Below, piece by piece: positions 40,353-48,294 of a stretch of 64,000 nt of DNA. The DNA lies in the NCBI GenBank assembly GCA_030656015.1, contig JAUSNX010000002.1, forward strand, positions 33,839 to 97,838, given 5' to 3'. The notes beneath the pieces were generated by a model that worked only from the letters and a program-made list of their open reading frames with translations, did no database searches and had not been told where the DNA came from. The translations under genes were made by a program, and so were the position numbers. This stretch comes from Methanobacteriaceae archaeon (GTDB lineage Archaea > Methanobacteriota > Methanobacteria > Methanobacteriales > Methanobacteriaceae). The stretch's first letter is position 1. Each line of letters begins with the position of its first letter.

Positions 40353-41189
40353 TCAATTCCTTAGACCTAACTCAACAAGAATAGCTTCGGTTTTATTCAT
40401 GTCCGGAATCATGGAATTTTCTCCATTTATATTAGTATAATTTCCTGGAACCACCTCGATTTTAGCATGGCCTATATCGAAGCCCGCGATTAACTTTTCA
40501 ATTACCGTTGTTTCCACCGGGGGGATATCTGTTTTTACATTTTGCCTTAGCTGATTTAAAATCATAGGAAGTTTGAGTAGGTTAGATGGTTTTAGGATTT
40601 CATCAGTAATGGCTTTTATTGCTTCCCGATGTCTTTTCATCCGCCCACCTTCTGACTCTGAATCTTGTCTGAAACGAAGAACAACCAAAGCTTCACTACC
40701 AGTTAATCTACTCATCCCTGTTTTTCCATTTAATTCTGGCCTAACAGCAGAAATATGGGGTTCTACATACATATTGATACCACCCAAAGTATCCACCATC
40801 TCTTTAAAGCTGGTGAAGTCCACCAAGATATAATAATCAATCCGCACATTCAAAAAGTTCTCCACAGCGGTTTTAGTGGTGTTTATATCACCATAGGCAT
40901 AGGCACTGTTAATTTTACCCACACCTCTTCCTGGAATTTGCACCATGGTATCACGGGGTATGGAAAGCAGAAAAATTTCCTTTGTTTTTTTATCAATGGA
41001 TAAAATGGTAATGGAATCAGTGTATCCATTGTGTTCAGGAGTTCGGGCATCTGAACCTAAAAGTAATATATTAATTCTTTCACTGCCTATTCCATCAGAG
41101 GTAAATGTATTATACAAATTCCATGCAGAAAATGATAGTCCTGCAATTGATATAAATAGTAATAATATTATTATATTCTTTTTATCCAA
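40353..41189 (-). CDS. Archaeal LytR-CpsA-Psr (LCP) family protein
   Basis: The start is TTG with GGAGGAAG upstream. An N-terminal signal anchor (residues ~5-25, NIIILLLFISIAGLSFSAW) precedes an extracellular LCP domain. The conserved residues of LCP phosphotransferases are all visible: LLGSDAR (Asp47, Arg49), TDSITILSID (Asp58), LLSIPRDT (Arg79, Asp80), GKINSAYAYG, LGGI, and RFRQD...GGRMKRHRE (Arg172, Arg174, Arg183, Arg186). In bacteria these enzymes move undecaprenyl-linked glycopolymers onto peptidoglycan or proteins. Here it sits in a glycan island of a pseudomurein organism, so it may attach a surface polysaccharide to the wall. Substrate is inferred. Confidence 0.88.
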   Translation of the reverse strand: MDKKNIIILLLFISIAGLSFSAWNLYNTFTSDGIGSERINILLLGSDARTPEHNGYTDSITILSIDKKTKEIFLLSIPRDTMVQIPGRGVGKINSAYAYGDINTTKTAVENFLNVRIDYYILVDFTSFKEMVDTLGGINMYVEPHISAVRPELNGKTGMSRLTGSEALVVLRFRQDSESEGGRMKRHREAIKAITDEILKPSNLLKLPMILNQLRQNVKTDIPPVETTVIEKLIAGFDIGHAKIEVVPGNYTNINGENSMIPDMNKTEAILVELGLRN

Positions 41190-41470
41190 AATTCTTCCTC
41201 CAAATTTTCACAATACTATCGAGAATTTATTGTGTGTATTTGAATAATATACATAGCATTTAAATTAATATGTTTATGATATTCCTAAATTAGACTATTA
41301 TGGAACCTATTTAAATATTTTAAAGCCATATGGCAATCCCCATAACAATCAAACCATTTAAACTCATATTATAATTATAAACTAAAAATATTTACAATCG
41401 CTCTTGTATTCAAACTTCAAGTTTCCGATTTAGTTGAGAATCTAATATAAGATATAGTTTAAAGAGATTT

Positions 41471-42349
41471 TTAGCGATTTTGACGTATCATACGTCCCAT
41501 GGAATCTAAAATAATACCAGTAAACATCATAAAAGTTCCAAATAGAGTTAACATGATGGCTAACATAGTAGGACCTATATTGATACTTATTCCTAACATA
41601 TAATCTCGCAGAAATAACAATCCTAAAGAAGCACCGATAAGAAATATGAGGAGTCCCGGGGCGGCAAAATAGTATAATGGTCTGTTTAATTCCATGTCCT
41701 GGAATATCTTAAATAGAACCCGGATTCCATGGCTTACCGGGTTTTTAGTAGATCCATCTACATCATATCTTACCCCAATTTCAACTTCTATCACCGTTAA
41801 ACCGGCCTGGGCAGCATCTACTAACATTTCACTTTCTACCCCAAAGCCCTTCTCTTCAAATCGGAAAAATGGAAAGCTTTTGGAAGCGAATGCTCGGAAT
41901 CCACTTTGAGTATCGGTGGTATGCAGTCCACTGGACATATTAGTGGCCTTATCCAGTACTTTTTGGCCCACTCTTCGATATGCAGGAGTATTTTCATCGG
42001 CACCTGTAATGTAACGACTTCCATTAACTACATCTGCTTCTCCTTCGAGAATAGGTGCTACTAATAGTGGTATTTCATCAGGATTGTGTTGAGCATCTGA
42101 ATCTATGGTAATTACTACATCTGCGTCACTAGCAGCTTGGAATCCTGATTTTAAAGCGGCTCCTTTTCCCATATTTTTATGATGCCGGATAACCTCTGCA
42201 CCCGCCAGTTCAGCTACTTTAGAGGTGCTGTCCGTGCTCCCATCATCGATAACAATTATTTTATCCACATGTTCCTTGCATCTAAGAATTATGCTTCCCA
42301 AAGCAACTTCTTCATTAAAAGCAGGCAGTAATGCAACTATTTTACTCAT
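41471..42349 (-). CDS. GT2 polyprenyl-phosphate glycosyltransferase with C-terminal TM pair
   Basis: The GT2 catalytic domain starts VALLPAFNEEVALGSIILRC, with KIIVIDDGSTD and DVVITIDSDAQHNPDEI (DxD near residue 96), then a DPM1-like GSRYI. Residues about 230-285 form two membrane helices (YYFAAPGLLIFLIGASLGLL and TMLAIMLTLFGTFMMF). This layout is that of dolichyl/polyprenyl-phosphate glucose or mannose synthases, which make the lipid-linked donors used by GT39-type enzymes such as those encoded downstream. Confidence 0.9.
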   Translation of the reverse strand: MSKIVALLPAFNEEVALGSIILRCKEHVDKIIVIDDGSTDSTSKVAELAGAEVIRHHKNMGKGAALKSGFQAASDADVVITIDSDAQHNPDEIPLLVAPILEGEADVVNGSRYITGADENTPAYRRVGQKVLDKATNMSSGLHTTDTQSGFRAFASKSFPFFRFEEKGFGVESEMLVDAAQAGLTVIEVEIGVRYDVDGSTKNPVSHGIRVLFKIFQDMELNRPLYYFAAPGLLIFLIGASLGLLFLRDYMLGISINIGPTMLAIMLTLFGTFMMFTGIILDSMGRMIRQNR

Positions 42350-42469
42350 AATATTGTTTCCTGATTTTTGAATTGGATTTATTTGTTGAATCCCTATTAA
42401 TAAATATTTAAATTAATCATCTTAGTTTTTTAATAATTCTTGATATTTCTAGAAATTAATCCTTAAAAA

Positions 42470-43414
42470 TTATTCCTCAATTCTATAATACCATTTCATC
42501 CATTCCACAGTTTTCTTGATACCTTCTTCAGGCGTAACTTGTGGATTGTGTTTGAGGTCTTTAATGGCTTTGGAGAAGTCCATGGTTTTTACTTTAGTAG
42601 TGAAGGCCTCTTCTTCATGGTAAGTTACAATGGAATCATCAATTCCCACAGCATCCAAAACCATATCCGAATACTCTTTTATTTCGTGTTCCCATTCCTG
42701 TTTACTGCCCACATTGTAGGCCTCCCCCGGGATAAAGTTTTCCACAATATTAGCAAAGGTACGTGCCGTATCCTCTACATAATCAATTATCCTTTTGTGG
42801 CCCATATAAACGTCGTATGGTTTGTTGTGCAAGGCGTGGTAAATGAAGATAGGTATAAATCCTTTATATTTGGAATAAGCTTCATGAGGCCCATAACAGT
42901 TAACAGGGCGTACCCTAACCGTTTCAGTATCATGCATAGTGGCCGAATTCATGCACATGAGTTCTCCGGCCCATTTGGTGATGGCATAATCATTCATTTG
43001 ATAAGTTTCGGATATAGGCCTATCAACCATTACATCTTCACTCATTACCCCATTGTAGTCCCCGTAGACTTCTGCAGAGGAGAAAAATATCATTCTGAAC
43101 TTTAATTTTTCCTGGAGGCGAATCATGTGTTTGGTTCCCATTACATTGGTTTCCCACAGGTTTTCATAGTAGTCTTCACCATTCCAACGGCCATATTCTG
43201 CGGCCAGATGATATACATAGTCAAATTTATCATTATTGTCAAATACACGCTCTATTTGGCGATAATTTTTGACATCAGCCCGTACATAATCATCTATTTC
43301 ATGATGTAAAAGGTCCAGAGCCAGTACTTCGTGACCACGACTTCTAAGGTCGTTCACTAGATTAGTACCTATAAATCCAGAGCCTCCAGTAACTAAAATT
43401 CTTTGAGTTTCCAT
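42470..43414 (-). CDS. NAD-dependent sugar epimerase/dehydratase (extended SDR)
   Basis: The 314-residue protein has GGSGFIGTNL at residues 10-19, FFSSAEVYGDYNGV, and NDYAITKWAGE (YxxxK) near residue 143, with NCYGPHE following. This is the extended-SDR family of nucleotide-sugar enzymes. Its sequence differs from the other SDRs of this island, so the reaction is likely different. GGAGAT precedes ATG. Confidence 0.85.
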   Translation of the reverse strand: METQRILVTGGSGFIGTNLVNDLRSRGHEVLALDLLHHEIDDYVRADVKNYRQIERVFDNNDKFDYVYHLAAEYGRWNGEDYYENLWETNVMGTKHMIRLQEKLKFRMIFFSSAEVYGDYNGVMSEDVMVDRPISETYQMNDYAITKWAGELMCMNSATMHDTETVRVRPVNCYGPHEAYSKYKGFIPIFIYHALHNKPYDVYMGHKRIIDYVEDTARTFANIVENFIPGEAYNVGSKQEWEHEIKEYSDMVLDAVGIDDSIVTYHEEEAFTTKVKTMDFSKAIKDLKHNPQVTPEEGIKKTVEWMKWYYRIEE

Positions 43415-43703
43415 AAATAAATCTCCTAATTATTAAATCTCTTTAAATCTGTTAAAATGAACTTAAATTAGTGAATAACAATCATTGTATTATATTTTTA
43501 TTCCATATAATAATTCCATATAATTTTTTTAATCCTATGAGATTTGTTATAATATCTCATCACAATTAATTAATTTAACTTAATTTTCATTTAAAAGCCT
43601 ATATATTTTTCTTATAAATTAAGTATAAAAATGTCCCTTGTTAATTTTTCAATTATAAAAATAATGTATAATTAAAAAATTTGAAAATAATGAAAATAAA
43701 AAT

Positions 43704-45431
43704 TTAATCTTTCTGATAAATAAGCACGTTATCTACTTTTTTAAGGACATGGTAACCTTCTAAATTAAGAGGAGTCTGTGATTGCACATATAAGTAGTAT
43801 TCAGGATCAATTTCAGCCATGAGCTGAGTAAATACTTCATGCGTCACTTTTAGAGGGATACGCGTAAATACATATTTTTTAAGATACCAACTAAAGGCCG
43901 GGCCTCTATCAGCAGCAATGGTCTTGTTTTTATAGTTAGGATCGTAATTCATGAGCCATTGGGCGGCAGCTTGTTCTGATTCAACCTGGGGATCCGAGTG
44001 GGGAATGGCATCAATATAGATAACTGTGGAAAATATCATGGAAAATACCAGTAAAACAGAAATCAGAGCCGATGTGGCATTAATTCCTTTGAATTTGTAT
44101 TTAATTAAACTGGATATTTGATTAATACCTAAAGCAATCCCATAGGCCAGTGGTGGGGCCATGGTTATGAAATAACGATCTACCTTAACTGGATGGGCAC
44201 TGTGCATAATTAAAAAGGCCAAAAACCAGGTTAAAAATAAGATGTCCAGGTCCAGATATTTCAAATCTAAATCCTTTAAGAGGAGATAAATAGAAATGGA
44301 CATCACAACCATGATAACTTCACTTACCGCATAAGAAACCTGGGAATAAGTTCCTACTAGAATAATCACGGAGATAATAACGGCCGCTAGCCTGAAATAA
44401 AACGATTTTAGATTATTTAATTTACCAAAAACATTTATTGATTCATTTCCATTTTTAATATTTCCATTTTTAAGAGTTTTAAACTCTTCAAATAACTGTT
44501 TAAATATTTTAAATAGATAGATTAAAATTCCCATCATTAAAATTCCAAGTAAAACATAGGCCAGTATAGTGGGGAGACTGTAAGACGGCCACAGCATGTT
44601 CTGATATCCACTGATAGCCTGGGAAGAAATGTATTCTGGTATGTGTTTAAAATAATATAGGGTATCTAAACTGTATCCTGGATTAGCAGAAGACACTGCA
44701 CCTGATGCCGATCCTGAAAATTGTTGGAAAAATGGGAAAAGATTCCCTACCTGTCTTTTAAAATAGAACATGAAGGGTAAGTAGATTAATACACCTAAAA
44801 TTATTCCTTTTATAGCTTTTTTCAAATCAGGCCCTTGGGGACGGTTTATATAAATTACCAGGAGCATGGGAATTAAAATTAAACCCGAAGTATATCTAGT
44901 TAAAAAGGCCAGCATGGCCACGGGAAAAGCAAGATAAAAGAATTTTGAATCTTTTTTAACGGCCAGTAAAGTGAAGTACAAGGCCCATATAGATAAAGAA
45001 ATTGCTGGAACGTCCAGAGCTCCAGAAACAGCCCATATAAGAACTACGGTGAATGTAGCAAAAGATAAGGCACCTACCAAACTTTCCCATTCATTGAATC
45101 TCATTTTTAAAATTAAATAAAGGCCCAAGGTTCCTAAAAAGTAAAAAACTCCACTGATGGCAAATAAAGTTGATTCATAGACTAAATCTGCTCTGAAAAA
45201 TAGTGAGGTGATAAATGGTAAAAATGGGGATAAGTAAAGCGTATCGCCCACACCCATCCCCGCCATTTTAAGGGCATTATTCAGATATAAAAATATATCC
45301 CAGTAATACACTCCAATTTGAGATTGTATGGTAACAAGAGCATAGGTAAAAATAGCAGTTATAACTGCCAAGAGAGTGAATGCTATCAAGGAAGGCTTAT
45401 TATTGGCCATACATTTTTTTATTTTTTCCAT
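43704..45431 (-). CDS. GT39-like membrane glycosyltransferase
   Basis: The 575-residue GT-C type protein has about 11-13 helices. The first extracytoplasmic loop contains IGVYYWDIFLYLNNALKMAG with an acidic residue (D) where GT-C enzymes have a catalytic D/E, and a C-terminal outside region with GPAFSWYLKKYVF. Such enzymes use a lipid-phosphate sugar, likely the product of the GT2 above, to glycosylate protein or glycan outside the membrane. GAGG lies about 7 nt before ATG. Closely related to the gene upstream. Confidence 0.85.
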   Translation of the reverse strand: MEKIKKCMANNKPSLIAFTLLAVITAIFTYALVTIQSQIGVYYWDIFLYLNNALKMAGMGVGDTLYLSPFLPFITSLFFRADLVYESTLFAISGVFYFLGTLGLYLILKMRFNEWESLVGALSFATFTVVLIWAVSGALDVPAISLSIWALYFTLLAVKKDSKFFYLAFPVAMLAFLTRYTSGLILIPMLLVIYINRPQGPDLKKAIKGIILGVLIYLPFMFYFKRQVGNLFPFFQQFSGSASGAVSSANPGYSLDTLYYFKHIPEYISSQAISGYQNMLWPSYSLPTILAYVLLGILMMGILIYLFKIFKQLFEEFKTLKNGNIKNGNESINVFGKLNNLKSFYFRLAAVIISVIILVGTYSQVSYAVSEVIMVVMSISIYLLLKDLDLKYLDLDILFLTWFLAFLIMHSAHPVKVDRYFITMAPPLAYGIALGINQISSLIKYKFKGINATSALISVLLVFSMIFSTVIYIDAIPHSDPQVESEQAAAQWLMNYDPNYKNKTIAADRGPAFSWYLKKYVFTRIPLKVTHEVFTQLMAEIDPEYYLYVQSQTPLNLEGYHVLKKVDNVLIYQKD

Positions 45432-45584
45432 TTTTAGGCCTCAATTACTATTTAATAAATTCTGTTATTTTATAAAGGGGAATAATTCAATTTACCATAA
45501 TCTATTGAAATTATAATTTATATTTTAAATTTAATATTTAATTTAATTATTTAATATTAAAATACAATTCTTCTTATATTATAC

Positions 45585-47390
45585 TCAATTTCTTTTATAA
45601 ATATAAACAATTTTGTCATTAGCTACTTTGCTATAGCCCTCCATATTCAAAGAACCTCGCCCATTAGTGCTTATGAAATAGGTGGCATTGGAATTTTTAA
45701 GCATCTGTGAAAATTCATCTGATGTTTTAAAATCCTGCGGATATCCTCTCCGGACATCCATTTTGAGATACCAACTTAAAGCAGGCCATTGATCTGAAAA
45801 AATGACTTGTTCTTTATATTGGGGATCATAGGTTTTCATCATTTTTGCTCCTTCTTCCAAAAATCCATAAACCTTGTAAGGAACTTTGTCTTCATAGGGC
45901 TGCAGGGCAGAAGCAAATAGAGTTACGGCTAAAATTAATATAAGAGCCCCAGATATAATTTTTTTATGGTTTAATTTATTAGTTAATCTCGCTATAAGAT
46001 TACCTGTATTGGAAAGTCCCAGAACCATGAAATAAACCACAGCTGGAATCATGGTGATGAAATATCTATCCACCTTTATGGATAAAAAGCTGTGAGAAAT
46101 AAGATAGGTCAAAAACCATATTAAAATAACTAAATCAATCCTAAAGACCCTTTTGATTTCCAGTCCCTTAATGATTTCAATTTTTCGCAAGGCGAAATAG
46201 GTAATTAAAATAGTGGAAAACATTAGAAGTTCACTTATTAAGTATGAATTACCGCCTAAGCTGATAATAAATAAAATAATCAATATTTCAACTAAAAAAA
46301 CCATTATGGGTAGAATATATCTATTATTGAGCCATGAATCTAATTTTTTATTAATATTCCTCGCAGAGCTAGTATTCTTTTTGGTAGCACGATCCAGGCA
46401 ATTATTCTTTAAAAAAGCCCATAATTTATTTAAAATTCCGGAAACATAGGAAATAAGGCCCAATCCTGTTAAAAACAAAAATAAATAAGAAATAGGGTTA
46501 ACTTGGCCGGTATTAGGTGTCATCATTGATCCAAAATCAAGTCTAGAATCATTTAAGGGATAACTGGAAATATAGTTAGGAATATTTTTTAAATAATAAG
46601 CCTTATCTGGCATTAATCCCGGATCTCTGGTAGAAGCATGGTTTTCAACACTAACCCCGAATTGGTCCAAGAAGGGGAAGGGGTTTCCTAAATTAGCATA
46701 AAAAAATCCAACAAATGGAAGGAAAATTAAAATTCCCAGAACGATACTAATAGCTATTTTTTTTATTTCACTTTTAGTAAATCCTTTATCAAAATAATGG
46801 GTTATAAATAAAAATAAAAGAGGTAAAATAAGTAAGCCCGAAGTATATCGAGTAAGGAAAGCTAGAGCTGCTGCTGGAAATATGAAGTAAATGGATTTAT
46901 TATTTTTTTCAAGACCATAAACTGCTAAAAATATAGTCCAGATTGAAAAACAAACTGCCGGAACATCCAATGCTCCAGATACGGCCCACGGCAGTACAAC
47001 TGAACAGGAGGTAAATATAATGGCCCCAGCAAAGCTTTTTAGATGGGTGAATCGAAGATTTAGGAGCAAATACATCCCATAAATACCCAGAATAAATATT
47101 AAACCGGTCACTAAGTAAAGAGAGGACTGGAATACCAAGCCAGCACGATACAGTAGGGATGTTAAAAAGGGGATTAAAGGAGATAAGTAAATTTTATAGC
47201 CCTCACCTAGTCCGGCAAACATAAGGGCATTGTTTAAATAAAGATATACATCCCAGTAAATTACTCCAATTCTAATCTGCACTTCAAGTAAGTAAATTGT
47301 AAAAATAATTGCAAAAGCTATTAATATGATGGAATACACCCATAAAGGCCTTTTTTCCATCTTATTGTAAATTTTACGAAATGAAATCAT
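45585..47390 (-). CDS. GT39-like membrane glycosyltransferase, tandem paralog
   Basis: This 601-residue paralog of the 575-residue protein downstream shares helix order and signature loops (YWDVYLYLNNALMFAGLGEG; KVDRYFITMIPAVVYF versus KVDRYFITMAPPLAYG; PALSWYLKMDVRRG). The start is ATG 47390 with GTGAT 3 nt upstream. Two GT-C enzymes in tandem suggest two successive outer sugars or two acceptors. The intracellular loop near residues 330-350 is longer than in the paralog. Confidence 0.85.
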   Translation of the reverse strand: MISFRKIYNKMEKRPLWVYSIILIAFAIIFTIYLLEVQIRIGVIYWDVYLYLNNALMFAGLGEGYKIYLSPLIPFLTSLLYRAGLVFQSSLYLVTGLIFILGIYGMYLLLNLRFTHLKSFAGAIIFTSCSVVLPWAVSGALDVPAVCFSIWTIFLAVYGLEKNNKSIYFIFPAAALAFLTRYTSGLLILPLLFLFITHYFDKGFTKSEIKKIAISIVLGILIFLPFVGFFYANLGNPFPFLDQFGVSVENHASTRDPGLMPDKAYYLKNIPNYISSYPLNDSRLDFGSMMTPNTGQVNPISYLFLFLTGLGLISYVSGILNKLWAFLKNNCLDRATKKNTSSARNINKKLDSWLNNRYILPIMVFLVEILIILFIISLGGNSYLISELLMFSTILITYFALRKIEIIKGLEIKRVFRIDLVILIWFLTYLISHSFLSIKVDRYFITMIPAVVYFMVLGLSNTGNLIARLTNKLNHKKIISGALILILAVTLFASALQPYEDKVPYKVYGFLEEGAKMMKTYDPQYKEQVIFSDQWPALSWYLKMDVRRGYPQDFKTSDEFSQMLKNSNATYFISTNGRGSLNMEGYSKVANDKIVYIYKRN

Positions 47391-47424
47391 GATATCACTG
47401 ACATAATGGGTTATTTGATATAGG

Positions 47425-47523
47425 TTATTATTTGAGGTAAAATATTAGAGTTAGATTATTTGAGACATTATTATTTGAGGTAAAATATTAGTGGATTATT
47501 AGGGATATTATTATTTGAAGTAG
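47425..47523. repeat. 24-bp tandem-like direct repeats
   Basis: Two identical 24-bp copies (47425-47448 and 47468-47491; core TTATTATTTGAGGTAAAATA) and a degenerate third (47508-47523) recur with a ~40-43-bp period upstream of the GT39-like gene on the minus strand. They may be regulatory or a mutational relic. Confidence 0.7.
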
Positions 47524-48155
47524 ATTATTTTAGATTAACTTAAACCGAATTATTATAGAATTTCTTTTCACCTATTATGGTTAAAGGTCAATATACTTGA
47601 TTAATGAAATAGATTAGAATTCTTATAATTTTAATTAGTTATTATGTTTTATAAATTAGTTTGAGTATTAATAATTGATAAAATCTGATTTTTATTATTA
47701 ATATTTTAATTTAATTAGTTATCCTCATTTACCATATTCTAAGAAGTATAACAACCATTATAATAACGCAGAACATTATTTAAATGTATTCCATTAACTT
47801 AAACTTTTAGGATTATTTCAACGATTATAAATCCAAATGGATAGACTATTGTGAACATTTTGTAATTAATTGTGATTTAGATGAATTAGGAATATTAAAC
47901 CCCTTAAAATGAATCTATATCAAATTAAAATTACTTAGTAGATTAATAATCTATATTAATCATTAAATGGCCTTATTATTCTTCACGAGTAGAACTAAGT
48001 TATTAAATAAGTTACCATAGTACTCATAATAAATAAAATGGTCTTAAATGATGGGTTTATTCTTAAAAAAAGCTCTTTCAAAAACTTTTCAGTTAAAATA
48101 AGCTCCCAACAAGTCATTTCCACCATAATTAAATATAAAACCTTTTAATAGAGTC

Positions 48156-48172
48156 CCTTTTAATTTAAAAGG
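48156..48172. promoter_or_regulatory. Perfect palindrome CCTTTTAATTTAAAAGG
   Basis: An 8-1-8 inverted repeat lies 40 bp upstream of the TATA-like TTTATATA (48211-48218) of the wall-hydrolase-like gene, so it is a candidate operator. A similar half-site CCTTTTAATA lies at 48141-48150. Confidence 0.4.
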
Positions 48173-48294
48173 CCCATATAATGTCTTTTTTTCAATTTTA
48201 AATCAAAATATTTATATAGTAATTTGAAGTCCATATGTTTTATCATCGGGTCTTTTATCAAATTTTAACTGTTAACAATATTAATCAGTAAAAT

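Larger units (their letters stand above)
47391..48294. other. 900-bp intergenic region without a gene
   Basis: This is the longest gap of the window. It has a 24-bp direct repeat near the left end, a perfect palindrome at 48156-48172 and a TATA element at 48211-48218 for the wall-protein gene. Otherwise it is AT-rich with no supported ORF or RNA gene. Confidence 0.5.

Noticed and set aside
42539..43105. 188-codon plus-strand frame opposite the epimerase gene
   Set aside because: It is the antisense shadow of a well-supported SDR gene; its composition (His/Ile/Phe-rich) is not protein-like.
47391..48294. CRISPR array or tRNA in the long repeat-bearing gap
   Set aside because: Only two full repeats with about 20-bp spacers are present; no cas genes, no cloverleaf sequence seen.
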